From contig NZ_CP037933.1 in NCBI RefSeq assembly GCF_004355225.1, forward strand, positions 992,001 through 1,056,000: a stretch of DNA of 64,000 nt, given 5' to 3'. Both the position numbers and the translations under genes were made by a program. Positions within the stretch are counted from its first letter, which is position 1, and the number at the start of each line of letters is the position of its first letter. This DNA comes from Flavobacterium nackdongense (GTDB lineage Bacteria; Bacteroidota; Bacteroidia; Flavobacteriales; Flavobacteriaceae). The notes beneath the pieces were generated by a model. It saw only the letters and a list, made by a program, of their open reading frames with translations. It ran no database searches and was not told the origin of the DNA. Positions 43,476 through 51,831 of the stretch are shown here, one piece after another.

Positions 43476-43922
43476 TTAAAGCTGATTTTCTTTCCAAACA
43501 AAAGAATCATCTTCGAAAATTTCTTTTCCCCAGATGGGTGTCATCGCTTTTATTTGCTCTACAATATCCTGACAGGCTTCGAAGGCTACTTTGCGGTGTT
43601 TGGATGAAACAAATACAAACAGGCAAATTTCACCCGCTTTTACCACACCAAGGCTGTGATAAATATGCATACACACTAAATTGTATTTGGCAAACGCAGC
43701 CTCTCTGATTTCGTGCATAAGTTCATCGGCCATTTCCTGATAGGCTTCATAGTGGATAGCAACCACTGTTTTATCCTCAATTACATCGCTTCGGACTTGT
43801 CCTAAAAAGATATCGTGGGCTCCAATGTCGGTTTTTGTGCTGTGTTTGGAAATGCTATTGGCAATAAACTCCGGTGTTATGGGTCCATTGATGAATACGT
43901 TGTGTTTTTTTTTCTCTTTCAT
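43476..43922 (-). CDS. moaE: MoaE, molybdopterin synthase catalytic subunit
   Basis: 148-residue large subunit of molybdopterin synthase, which adds two sulfur atoms to cyclic pyranopterin monophosphate with sulfur carried by MoaD. Family features: GAHDIFLGQVRSDVIEDKTVVAIHYEAYQEMAD, HIYHSLGVVKAGEICLFVFVSSKHRKVAFEACQDIVEQIK (active-site Lys/Arg region) and PIWGKEIFEDDSFVWKEN. Three bases from the moeB-like gene, so co-transcribed. Confidence 0.96.
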   Translation of the reverse strand: MKEKKKHNVFINGPITPEFIANSISKHSTKTDIGAHDIFLGQVRSDVIEDKTVVAIHYEAYQEMADELMHEIREAAFAKYNLVCMHIYHSLGVVKAGEICLFVFVSSKHRKVAFEACQDIVEQIKAMTPIWGKEIFEDDSFVWKENQL

Positions 43923-43925
43923 TTT

Positions 43926-45041
43926 TTAATTTTTAATTTTCCATTCATCGATACCTCCTTTTAAATTAAAGGCTTGACAATTTGGATATTTTTCTTTCAT
44001 TATTTTAATCGCTTTTGCACTTCGTTGGCCTGATTTACAAAAGACTACTATTTTATTTTCGATTGGAATTGTTGCTATTAAATTTTCAAATGCACTCAAT
44101 GGAATTAAGGTAAAAGGAAATTCGTCCACTTCAGGAAGTTCTCCTTTTTCACGAACATCGATTATGGTGATTCTTTCGTTTTTCCTAAGAATATCAAATT
44201 CTTCGACAGAAAGACTTTCAACATCGGAATTGGAGTTGCAAAACCATTCATAATTAAAGGCTAAAAAATGGTCTTTGCTTTTTGGAAAATCAATAGATGG
44301 GTTTGAATTTGCGGCAATTTCAAAATCGTAAAAAGAATTTTCCAAAGCGTTGTATGAAATTATTTTATTGGTCAATGGTTTGCCAACACCAGTAATGATT
44401 TTCAGCGCTTCAGCGGCTTGCATTGTTCCAATAATGCCGGGAATCACGCCCAAAACCCCTACTTCGTTACAAGAAATGGCTGTTGCCGAATCGGGAGGTT
44501 TTGGAAATAAATCACGGTAATTGGTTTTACAATTACCTTCATTATCCAAAAAATTAAAAACCCCAATTTGCCCTTCAAAACGCAAAACAGCTCCGTAAAC
44601 TAAAGGTTTTTCGAGAAGTATACAAGCGTCATTGACAAGATATCTAGTGGCAAAATTATCGGAACCATCGATTATAATATCATAGTTTTGTAAAATTTCA
44701 AGTGCATTTTTATTGGTAATTTGTACAGTATAAGTTTCAATTTTAATTTGCGGATTGAGCGCTTCAATTTTTTTCGCCGCTGTACTTGCTTTTGATTGAC
44801 CAATATCAACCACTGTGTACAGAATTTGACGTTGCAGGTTTGACATTTCGACCACATCAAAATCGACAATACCAATCGTTCCCACACCAGCGGCAGCAAG
44901 GTATTGCAAGGCAGGGCAACCCAAACCGCCTGCGCCAATTACCAGTACTTTTGCCTTAGTAATTTTGTCCTGACCTGCTTGCCCAATTTCCTTGAGTTGA
45001 ATTTGTCTTTGGTATCTGTTATGACTGCTTGCTTTGTTCAT
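43926..45041 (-). CDS. MoeB/ThiF-type adenylyltransferase fused to rhodanese domain
   Basis: 371 residues. The N-terminal E1-like part (about 1-250) activates the MoaD C-terminus: RYQRQIQLKEIG, VLVIGAGGLGCPALQYLAAAGVG (ATP loop), DFDVVEMSNLQRQILY (Asp and Arg), DGSDNFATRYLVNDAC. The two CxxC pairs usual in MoeB are not evident. The C-terminal rhodanese part (about 270-371) has the active Cys loop VFCKSGQRSAKAI and should supply the sulfur. Domain order matches MOCS3/MoeBR proteins, so it can adenylate and sulfurate MoaD in one chain. Neighbours moaE and moaD support this role. Confidence 0.93.
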   Translation of the reverse strand: MNKASSHNRYQRQIQLKEIGQAGQDKITKAKVLVIGAGGLGCPALQYLAAAGVGTIGIVDFDVVEMSNLQRQILYTVVDIGQSKASTAAKKIEALNPQIKIETYTVQITNKNALEILQNYDIIIDGSDNFATRYLVNDACILLEKPLVYGAVLRFEGQIGVFNFLDNEGNCKTNYRDLFPKPPDSATAISCNEVGVLGVIPGIIGTMQAAEALKIITGVGKPLTNKIISYNALENSFYDFEIAANSNPSIDFPKSKDHFLAFNYEWFCNSNSDVESLSVEEFDILRKNERITIIDVREKGELPEVDEFPFTLIPLSAFENLIATIPIENKIVVFCKSGQRSAKAIKIMKEKYPNCQAFNLKGGIDEWKIKN

Positions 45042-45055
45042 TTTATTTATTTTTA

Positions 45056-45110
45056 AACCATTAAGAAAATTAAGTTTTTTGCTTAATAAACCTTATTTTC
45101 CTTAATGGTT
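45056..45110. repeat. Long imperfect hairpin repeat (AACCATTAAG arms)
   Basis: AACCATTAAGAAAATTAAG at the left pairs with CTTATTTTCCTTAATGGTT at the right around an 18-base loop that itself contains TTAA-rich repeats. It lies between moaD and the moeB-like gene. Looks like a dispersed palindromic repeat or attenuating hairpin. Confidence 0.7.
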
Positions 45111-45122
45111 AATAAGAAATTT

Positions 45123-45356
45123 TTACCCTCCTGAAAATGGCGGAAGTAAAGCTATCGTATCTTTATCACTGATTATAGTATTCGTTTGAACTACTTTTTT
45201 ATTTACCGCTATTGAATATTTCATTTTGACCAAAGCGGGAAACTCTTCCTCTAATTTTTGTATCAAAGCATTTGTATCCTCCACTTCTGAAATTTTCCAG
45301 GTCGATTTGCCTGTAATCTCGGCAATTTGTCCAAAGGCAAGTAGGTTTATTTCCAT
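45123..45356 (-). CDS. moaD: MoaD, molybdopterin synthase sulfur-carrier subunit
   Basis: 77-residue ubiquitin-like sulfur carrier. It ends in the required Gly-Gly (ALLPPFSGG), the site of adenylation and thiocarboxylate formation; the start VNLLAFGQIAEITG-type strand and VAVNKKVV segment match the family. One base after the mobA stop codon and 81 bases before the moeB-like gene that activates it. Confidence 0.94.
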   Translation of the reverse strand: MEINLLAFGQIAEITGKSTWKISEVEDTNALIQKLEEEFPALVKMKYSIAVNKKVVQTNTIISDKDTIALLPPFSGG

Positions 45357-45357
45357 T

Positions 45358-45948
45358 TTAAATTCGGTTTAATGCGTTGTTTAAATCCTCTTTTGTATTG
45401 ATGTTTTTAAAAAAAGAGGTTGCAAAAATCTCATTGTTTTCAACCGGAATGGTCTTCAACTGGAAGCGCAACACCATTTCCTGCAATTTAATCACTTTTT
45501 GTTCCATAAGTTCCAACCAAATTGGCTCACAATCTTTGGCATAAATTCCAAATAAAGGTTCGATTCTAGCTTTATTTTCAAGCAAAACAATTTGTGATTC
45601 TTCGCTATTTTTAATTACAAATTCTATCGCTGCTGCAGTTACAAAAGGCATATCGCAACTCACCATAAAATTCAATTTCGTATCAGAATGATTCAAAGCT
45701 GTATAAATTCCGCCTGCCGGGCCACTATCTTTTATCAAATCTGGAATCACTTCGAATCCAAATTTTTCGTATTCAGGATTATTAGAAACAATAACTACTT
45801 TACTAAAAATAGGCTGCATTTGCTCGATGACATATTGAATCATTGGTTTTCCTTCAAAGAGCAGTAAGCCTTTATCGGTTCCCATTCGGGAGCTTTTGCC
45901 ACCAGCCAGAATATAGCCGGTTATGTCTTTTAGATTGGTTTTCATCAT
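45358..45948 (-). CDS. mobA: MobA, molybdenum cofactor guanylyltransferase
   Basis: 196-residue nucleotidyltransferase that adds GMP to molybdopterin, making the guanine dinucleotide form used by DMSO-reductase-type enzymes. The signature GYILAGGKSSRMGTDKGLL is at the N-terminus; IPDLIKDSGPAGGIYTAL and VSCDMPFVT (metal-binding Asp) follow. Its presence implies that the cell makes a bis-MGD enzyme, but none is encoded in this window. The start overlaps the stop of the TauE-like gene by one base. Confidence 0.95.
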   Translation of the reverse strand: MMKTNLKDITGYILAGGKSSRMGTDKGLLLFEGKPMIQYVIEQMQPIFSKVVIVSNNPEYEKFGFEVIPDLIKDSGPAGGIYTALNHSDTKLNFMVSCDMPFVTAAAIEFVIKNSEESQIVLLENKARIEPLFGIYAKDCEPIWLELMEQKVIKLQEMVLRFQLKTIPVENNEIFATSFFKNINTKEDLNNALNRI

Positions 45949-46679
45949 CAGGTGAAAATTAATTTTATGGAAGCGAGCAGCAATACCATTGCCAATATTT
46001 TATTCAAAAAGGCATTTTTAAATCTATTGGCACCAAAATAAGAACCCGTAATTCCGCCTATTAATGCCAGGACCACCATCCATCCCATTTCGGTTGTAAA
46101 TTCAAATCCTTTGGTCAGAAGTCCTGCAAAACCTGCAATTGAATTTACAAAAATGAACAAAGCCGAAACTGCAGCGGTTTTTTTCATATCTGCCCAGTGC
46201 ATCAACAAAATAATGGGACTTAAAATAATCCCGCCGCCAATGCCTATCATTCCTGAAAACAATCCGATGATGGCCCCGATCAAAAGTGCTAAAAAGACAT
46301 TTTGTTTCAGATCGAATTTGGCAGTTTTGAATGGAATCCCCAATAATCGCACTATCGAAAACAACAACAACACTGCTAATATTTTTTTGTACCAGCCCGC
46401 ATCGACCGTAATCATTCCGCCAATAAAAGCGGCAGGAAAAGAAGCTAACGCAAAGGGCCAAAACAAATTCCACTTAAAAAAACCAGCACGATAATATTGA
46501 ATAAACGCAATTAAGGAAACAAAAATATTGAGCAACAAAGCTGTTGGTTTCATCGTTTCTGGGGCAAAGGAAAATAAAGCCATTAAGGCCAAATAACCGC
46601 TTGCGCCACCGTGTCCCACCGAAGAGTAGAGAAAAGCAACGAGAACGAGTAACACATAAAATATAATTTCTAAATACAT
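45948..46679 (-). CDS. TauE/SafE-family membrane transporter
   Basis: About 243 residues from ATG 46679, with seven or eight membrane segments. The start YVLLVLVAFLYSSVGHGGASGYLALMALF and the repeated half GLFSGMIGIGGGIILSPIILL are the paired glycine motifs of the TauE/SafE/DUF81 family (sulfite, sulfonate or other anion export). It lies between a ModE-like regulator and mobA, overlapping mobA, so its job is tied to molybdenum or sulfur handling. Whether it moves sulfite, or molybdate or another oxyanion, is not known; no ModABC genes are present here. Confidence 0.88.
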   Translation of the reverse strand: MYLEIIFYVLLVLVAFLYSSVGHGGASGYLALMALFSFAPETMKPTALLLNIFVSLIAFIQYYRAGFFKWNLFWPFALASFPAAFIGGMITVDAGWYKKILAVLLLFSIVRLLGIPFKTAKFDLKQNVFLALLIGAIIGLFSGMIGIGGGIILSPIILLMHWADMKKTAAVSALFIFVNSIAGFAGLLTKGFEFTTEMGWMVVLALIGGITGSYFGANRFKNAFLNKILAMVLLLASIKLIFT

Positions 46680-46681
46680 CC

Positions 46682-47014
46682 TTAAATAGTTTTGCAAATT
46701 TGTGTTTTAAATGCTTCGAAAGCGGCATTCAACTTGATGTAACAAGCGATCAATTCCTCACCTTCTTTTGTAACCACAGTGCCGCCACCACTGGAACCAC
46801 CCGTATTTTTTACCACCAAAGGAGCGTCTGCAATGGCATTCATTTTTTTGATCATTTCCCAAGCGTGCCGATACGAGATTTTCATTTCAGTTGCCGCTGC
46901 TTTGATAGAACCCGTTTCCCTGATTTTTTCAAGCAATTCTTTTTTGCCCATTCCCATCAAATGGCCTTTGCTGTTTTCTATCGAAAGATGTCCTTTTATT
47001 ATTAAATTTTTCAT
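46682..47014 (-). CDS. ModE-type DNA-binding regulator (HTH only)
   Basis: 110-residue winged-helix protein like the N-terminal half of ModE: GKKELLEKIRETGSIKAAATEMKISYRHAWEMIKKMNAI, then VVKNTGGSSGGGTVVTKEGEELIACYIKL, as in LysR-type N-terminal domains. It lacks the C-terminal TOBE domains that sense molybdate in E. coli ModE, so how it senses metal is unclear. It directly precedes the TauE-like gene with two bases between, and probably controls the cluster. Confidence 0.9.
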   Translation of the reverse strand: MKNLIIKGHLSIENSKGHLMGMGKKELLEKIRETGSIKAAATEMKISYRHAWEMIKKMNAIADAPLVVKNTGGSSGGGTVVTKEGEELIACYIKLNAAFEAFKTQICKTI

Positions 47015-47061
47015 TTTAAAAATTTATCATTATTATATTTGAACTTGAATGTTATTAAAAA

Positions 47062-47224
47062 ATTTAAACCACATAGAAAAAGTATCTTTATTTTATTGAA
47101 AGACGCTTTGCTTATACATAGCCTTCATAGCTATGAGTAAATAAAATGCCTATGACTTTAGCGAAGCGAACTGATAAAGTAAAATCTATGTTAATTATAT
47201 TTACAAAAATCTATGTGGCTAAAA
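47062..47224. repeat. MITE-like repeat with CCACATAG ends, copy 1
   Basis: About 155-bp element bounded by TTTAAACCACATAG (left) and CTATGTGGCT (right), between moeA and the ModE-like gene. Its core CATAGCTATGAGTAAATAAAATGCCTATG (47126-47154) occurs as the reverse complement, 28 of 29 bases, in the element at 62127-62300. No open frame. Confidence 0.8.
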
Positions 47225-47244
47225 AAATTTACTTTAAAGACGCT

Positions 47245-48420
47245 TTATAAAATCATTCTCACATTAACCAAATCCCCTTTTTTGAAATTCTCACCTTCTT
47301 CACTAAATTCGATTAGGCAATCTGCCACAGCAAAAGAATTGAGTTTATAACTTTCTTGATTGTTCAAAACCATCACATTATTTTCTCCCATTTTTCCTTT
47401 TAAAAAGAACGTAAGACCTGCTTTTTTATTAAAATCTTCAGCCAATGGCAATGCCATTTTCTTAAAATATTCTTTGTGTGTAAAACTGCTGATCGCCTGA
47501 ACCACATATTCATAAAAACAACTCATTACCGCCGCAGGATTTCCGGGTAAAGCAAATACAAGCGTTTGATTGTGACGTCCAAAATAAAAGGGTTTACCTG
47601 GTTTTTGTTTGATTTTATGAAATATTTTTTGAACCCCACATTTTCCTAACGAAGCGGGAACCAAATCATAATCGCCTACCGAAACACCACCTGTAAGAAT
47701 CAGAATATCGGAACTCAATTGTTTCGAAATGGCTTTTTCAATTTCTTCTTCAACATCATCGACCACTTCAACCGAAACAGGGTTTATCCCTAATTGTTGT
47801 AAGGCAGCAATCAGACCAATGGAATTCGATTCGAAAATTTTACCTTCTGAAATTTCATCATTTGCCCCAGCAAGTTCTTTGCCGGTTACAATAATACTGA
47901 CCGTTGGTTTCGAAAATACGTTTACTTTAGTAATACCAATTCCTGCTAAAAACGAAATCGCAACGGGTGTTACTAATTGTTGTTCTTGCAAGGCCATTTC
48001 TCCCTTTTTTGTTTGTGAACCTTGGGGGCGAACGTTCGTTCCCGAGACCAATGAAGCATCCAGAATTTGAATCGAATTTCCATCGCGATTGACTTTTTCC
48101 TGCATCACCACCGTATCTGTTCCCGGTGGAATTGGAGCTCCTGTATAAATTCGTACCGCTTGATTGGATTCTACTATTTTATCCGAATAATTCCCAGTTT
48201 GAATTTCGCCAATAACCGTCAATTTGCTTTTTTGATCCCAGTTTTCGAAGGAAAAAGCATAACCATCCATCGCCGACTGATCAAAGGGTGGCGTGTCTAT
48301 TACTGCATAAATAGGTTCGGCCAAAATGCTCCCATTGGCTTCAAGCAGGCTCAAGGTTACTACTTTCGATGCACAGCAATTTTCGTCTATTAGCTGTTTG
48401 GCTTCTTTTACATTTATCAT
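47245..48420 (-). CDS. moeA: MoeA, molybdenum insertion protein
   Basis: 391-residue molybdopterin molybdotransferase. Recognisable parts: VIDTPPFDQSAMDGYAF at the N-terminus, IYTGAPIPPGTDTVVMQE, then the adenylate-hydrolysing domain IVTGKELAGANDEI, ILTGGVSVGDYDL and FGRHNQTLVFALPGNPAAVMSCFYEYV. Inserts molybdate into adenylated molybdopterin made by the MogA part of MoaCB. It follows moaA after 56 bases in the same direction and is separated from the ModE-like gene by the repeat element. Confidence 0.96.
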   Translation of the reverse strand: MINVKEAKQLIDENCCASKVVTLSLLEANGSILAEPIYAVIDTPPFDQSAMDGYAFSFENWDQKSKLTVIGEIQTGNYSDKIVESNQAVRIYTGAPIPPGTDTVVMQEKVNRDGNSIQILDASLVSGTNVRPQGSQTKKGEMALQEQQLVTPVAISFLAGIGITKVNVFSKPTVSIIVTGKELAGANDEISEGKIFESNSIGLIAALQQLGINPVSVEVVDDVEEEIEKAISKQLSSDILILTGGVSVGDYDLVPASLGKCGVQKIFHKIKQKPGKPFYFGRHNQTLVFALPGNPAAVMSCFYEYVVQAISSFTHKEYFKKMALPLAEDFNKKAGLTFFLKGKMGENNVMVLNNQESYKLNSFAVADCLIEFSEEGENFKKGDLVNVRMIL

Positions 48421-48476
48421 TTTTATATTTATTTTCGATATGCCAAAAAAGGAATAACGGTGTTCAAAAAAAAGGC

Positions 48477-49457
48477 TTATCCTCCTATGTTTATCATACT
48501 TCTGTTGTCAATTTTCGTGGCGTCAATTTTTTTATAATCGCCTTGAAATTGTCCGCCCAATGCTTCGGCTTTGCTTGCGACACATTGCTTTATGATTGGA
48601 ACAATATCTTCTGAATTTCGGAGTGCGGTCAAAATATCGGCTTCGCCTTTAGAAAATAAACAATTCTTCATTTTACCATCGGCGGTGAGTCGCATTCGGT
48701 TACAATTGCCACAAAACGGAGCGCTCATTGTACTGATTACGGCAAAAGTGCCTTCGTGACCCAAGGGTTTGAATTTTTTGGCGGTTTCAGTTGCACCGTC
48801 TTTCATTCGGAGGAAACTGTATTTTGTTGCCGCAACATCTATAATTTCCTGATAACTAAACACTTTTTGGGTGTTCCATTGGTTTTTATCAAAAGGCATA
48901 AATTCGATAAACCGAACGTGAACAGGCTGTTTTTTCGTCCACTCGATAAAATCAAGGATTTCCGAATCGTTGAAATCTCGCATTACAACCGTATTTACTT
49001 TGACGTGAAACCCTTCATCTATGAGTTGCTGAATGTTGTTCCACACTTTTTCGAAAACATTGCGCTTGGTAATGGTAAAAAACTGCTCTTTATCAAGCGT
49101 ATCAAGGCTTACATTAATCGATTTTATTCCTGCTTTTTTGAAAACGTCAATAAACTCATTGGTTCTTAGTCCGTTTGTAGTCAAAGTGAGTTCCACTGGA
49201 AATTTCGAAAGTGCCAAAACTATTTCAGCAAAGTCCTTTCTAACCAAAGGTTCACCACCAGTAAGGCGAATTTTGTTCACCCCCAATTTCACAAATTCCC
49301 GGGCGATAGCATCAATTTCATCGACCGTCATCAAACGAGATGAAGGCATAAAAGAGGTATTTTCGTCTGGAATGCAATACTGACATCTGAAATTACAAAC
49401 ATCGGTCAGCGAAATCCGCAGGTAATCGTGTGCTCTTCCAAAATTATCTTTCAACAT
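48477..49457 (-). CDS. moaA: MoaA, GTP 3',8-cyclase (radical SAM)
   Basis: About 326 residues from ATG 49457 (MLKDNFGRAHDYLRIS; the TTG two codons upstream is unlikely). First step of molybdenum cofactor synthesis. Radical SAM cluster motif CNFRCQYC, TGGEP loop as LTGGEPLVRKDF, the C-terminal second cluster CGNCNRMRLTADGKMKNC, and the essential C-terminal Gly-Gly (SMINIGG). CAAATTTA at 49525-49532 gives a minus-strand -7 box (TAAATTTG) about 65 bases upstream. Confidence 0.97.
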   Translation of the reverse strand: MLKDNFGRAHDYLRISLTDVCNFRCQYCIPDENTSFMPSSRLMTVDEIDAIAREFVKLGVNKIRLTGGEPLVRKDFAEIVLALSKFPVELTLTTNGLRTNEFIDVFKKAGIKSINVSLDTLDKEQFFTITKRNVFEKVWNNIQQLIDEGFHVKVNTVVMRDFNDSEILDFIEWTKKQPVHVRFIEFMPFDKNQWNTQKVFSYQEIIDVAATKYSFLRMKDGATETAKKFKPLGHEGTFAVISTMSAPFCGNCNRMRLTADGKMKNCLFSKGEADILTALRNSEDIVPIIKQCVASKAEALGGQFQGDYKKIDATKIDNRSMINIGG

Positions 49458-49680
49458 ATTCAATTATTTTGTTTCTTGGCAATGCATTGGGTTTAGCAGT
49501 ATAGCAAGCCCATCTATTTGGAGTCAAATTTAAGGTATTATTTTTTCATTCATTCGACCTGCTTGCCATTTTTCAAAGAAATGCACTAAGTATTCTTGAA
49601 AAATCAAAAAAAACTAAAAATCAATCTATTTATTTCACAAATGATAATTTAACCAAAATTCAGATTACCATAAAAAAATA

Positions 49681-49716
49681 AAAAAGGCGATGATTTAAAA
49701 TAAACCATCGCCTTTT
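49681..49716 (-). terminator. Terminator of the SQR-TusE-DsrE operon
   Basis: AAAAGGCGATG/CATCGCCTTTT, 11-bp stem with a 13-base loop and flanking T run on the minus strand. Confidence 0.88.
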
Positions 49717-49734
49717 AGTCCAACTATCAAAAAG

Positions 49735-50238
49735 CTATGTAAAAATAATTTGGGTTCTATCGCCGTCACATAATTCGTAAAATTCCCCAATGGTAATGAT
49801 GTCTTTCACCTCATCCGAAAAATCGTCTTTAGTCAATTTGAACATATCCACGGCAAGTTTACAAGCATAAATCGAACCTCCACCAGCAGTAATCATTTCC
49901 AGAAATTCATCTACCGGAGGCATTCCCAATTCTTCCATTTGCTTTCTCATCATACTTGAAACCGCCGATTCTACGCCAGGCAATCCGCCAAGCATTGTTG
50001 GAAAAGGAATTCCTCCCGGCATTTTCATCGCGGGGTTACCTGTTGTGGCTGTATGCAAATGATTCATCGATTTTTTGGTAATTCCTTCAAGTCCAAAAAA
50101 GGTAAAAAACACATTAGTTTCTATTCCTTCCATAACAGCTCCGTTGGCCATAACTAGCGCTGCATACACATCTTCTAAATTACCTTTAGCACAAATAATA
50201 CAAACTTTTTCTAAAGGTTTTTTTTCTTTAATTTCCAT
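49735..50238 (-). CDS. DsrE/F-like sulfur-transfer protein
   Basis: 167-residue member of the DsrE/DsrF/TusD superfamily, DsrE2-like branch. It starts VCIICAKGNLEDVYAALVMANGA and contains a glycine/proline-rich loop GNPAMKMPGGIPFPTMLGGLPG and ITAGGGSIYACKLAVDMF, where the conserved Cys are candidates for persulfide binding. Such proteins hand sulfur between SQR, rhodanese/TusA and TusE-type partners. It is last in the unit after TusE-like and SQR genes, so a sulfide-oxidation or sulfur-relay role is likely. Confidence 0.88.
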   Translation of the reverse strand: MEIKEKKPLEKVCIICAKGNLEDVYAALVMANGAVMEGIETNVFFTFFGLEGITKKSMNHLHTATTGNPAMKMPGGIPFPTMLGGLPGVESAVSSMMRKQMEELGMPPVDEFLEMITAGGGSIYACKLAVDMFKLTKDDFSDEVKDIITIGEFYELCDGDRTQIIFT

Positions 50239-50253
50239 CTTTTGACAATTAAA

Positions 50254-50565
50254 TTAGATACAACTTTTTGGCTTAGGGATTCCAGCCATTTTACTGGAGA
50301 ATTTCAACGGCCCTTTAGGAAATAATTCATACAATTGCTTGATATCGACAATCCCACTTTTCCCAACACCTCTTATTGATAATGCCACTTCTTTTCGTTG
50401 CTGATCTTGCAAATAAGCGAGGACTTCAAAATGTTTATCGGTCAGCTCGTTGATTCCAACTTCTTTCCCAATTTCGATTGCAATGTCTTTATTCCATTGA
50501 GCTAAATCGGTTAAATAGCCTTCTTTGTCCACACTAACCGTTTGCCCTGCATATACTTTTTCCAT
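50254..50565 (-). CDS. TusE/DsrC-family sulfur-relay protein
   Basis: 103-residue protein of the DsrC/TusE family: YLTDLAQWNKDIAIEIGKEVGI, LTDKHFEVLAYLQDQ and the C-terminal arm ending AGIPKPKSCI, where the penultimate Cys is the conserved sulfur-binding residue. The second Cys that true DsrC proteins have about ten residues earlier is replaced by Ser (KFSSKMAG), so it belongs with single-Cys TusE-like carriers, not with the dissimilatory sulfite reductase partner. Between SQR and DsrE-like genes, 15-30 bases apart. Confidence 0.9.
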   Translation of the reverse strand: MEKVYAGQTVSVDKEGYLTDLAQWNKDIAIEIGKEVGINELTDKHFEVLAYLQDQQRKEVALSIRGVGKSGIVDIKQLYELFPKGPLKFSSKMAGIPKPKSCI

Positions 50566-50595
50566 CTTAAATTTATTTTATATTAAACATTATTT

Positions 50596-51831
50596 TTAGT
50601 CAAAATTCTTTCCTGCTTTGCTCATTTTTGGAGTTATGAATGGTAATTTTCTTGCTGGCAACAGCATATTCCAATAAACCCATCTGAACGCCAATTTGCC
50701 CCAATGATTCAATCGAGATTCTGTAAGCAGATTCAAGGGGCCAATCCCAGCAAAAGGAAACTTACCTGAGACGGGTTCGTATTCGTAATTAAAATCAATC
50801 AATAGCGCTTTTCCGTGACCTGTTTCAATAAAACAATTGGCGTGCCCGTCAAAATCGGGTTTCAATTCTTTTCCTTCGATATACAAAAGGATGTTTTCGG
50901 TTAAAATTTCAGCTTGAAAGTGAGCCACAGAACCCGCTTTGGAGGCAGGAACATTGGTGCAATCGCCCAAAGCAAAAATGTTTTCTTTCACTTTTGTTTG
51001 CAAGGTGTTTTTATCGGTCGGAACATAATTCATATCGTCGCCGATGCCGGATCTTGACATCAAATCATCTCCCATATTGGTCGGAATGGTCACTAACAAA
51101 TCGAAAGGCACTTCTTCACCGCCGTAATCCACAATTTTTCCGTTTTCTCCATCAATATGTTCTACAGCAAAATCGGGTACAATTTTGATATTTTTGTCCT
51201 TTAATAAATACGTTAAAGCGGTGGTACATTTTTCTTTTGTAAATGCACCAGAAAGTGGAGTAACATAGGTGATATCCACTTTATCACGTATGCCTTTATT
51301 GATGAAAAATGTATCGGCAAGGAAAGCGAATTCTAAGGGAGCAACAGGACATTTTATGGGCATTTCAGTAATATGAATCACTAATTTTCCCCCTTTCCAA
51401 TCTCTTAATTTGTCTCTCAAAGCCAAGGCTCCTTCGAAAGTATAAAAGTCAAAAATGGTTTTGTACCAATAATCACCTAACATTCCTTGCACTTCGCCGG
51501 GAGCGGTTTTTGTTCCGGTGGCAAGAATTAAAATATCGTAGGTTAATTTTGTACCATTTTCTAAAACAACCGTATCTGAGTCTTTATCAATAAAATCAAT
51601 TTTTTCTCGAATCAATTTTACTCCCTTTGGAATAAATTCATCAATCGATTTTTTTACATCCTCAGGTTTATAGGTATCAAAAGGCAAAAACAAAAATCCT
51701 GGTTGGTAATAATGGGTTTTGTATTGGTCGACAATGGTAATTTCCCAATCTGATTTTTTTAATTTTTTAATGAGGTGACTTGCCATCATTGTTCCGGCTG
51801 TTCCTGCACCAAGTATGACTAACTTTTTCAT
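50596..51831 (-). CDS. Sulfide:quinone oxidoreductase-like flavoprotein
   Basis: About 411 residues from ATG 51831 (the longer frame adds a Cys-rich leader before the FAD fold). FAD-binding start KLVILGAGTAGTMMASHLIKKL, YQPGFLFLPF, LILATGTKTAPGEV, a conserved Cys in PIKCPVAPLEFAFLAD, FALGDCTNVPASKAGSVAHFQ, and C-terminal GKLAFRWVYWNMLLPAR, an amphipathic membrane-binding end. This matches SQR/FCSD-type enzymes that oxidise sulfide to persulfide or polysulfide and reduce quinone. The TusE-like and DsrE-like genes downstream should accept the sulfur. Confidence 0.92.
   Translation of the reverse strand: MKKLVILGAGTAGTMMASHLIKKLKKSDWEITIVDQYKTHYYQPGFLFLPFDTYKPEDVKKSIDEFIPKGVKLIREKIDFIDKDSDTVVLENGTKLTYDILILATGTKTAPGEVQGMLGDYWYKTIFDFYTFEGALALRDKLRDWKGGKLVIHITEMPIKCPVAPLEFAFLADTFFINKGIRDKVDITYVTPLSGAFTKEKCTTALTYLLKDKNIKIVPDFAVEHIDGENGKIVDYGGEEVPFDLLVTIPTNMGDDLMSRSGIGDDMNYVPTDKNTLQTKVKENIFALGDCTNVPASKAGSVAHFQAEILTENILLYIEGKELKPDFDGHANCFIETGHGKALLIDFNYEYEPVSGKFPFAGIGPLNLLTESRLNHWGKLAFRWVYWNMLLPARKLPFITPKMSKAGKNFD

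Noticed and set aside
46111..46494. 127-codon plus-strand open frame
   Set aside because: Antisense to the TauE/SafE gene, whose membrane helices and glycine motifs are conserved.
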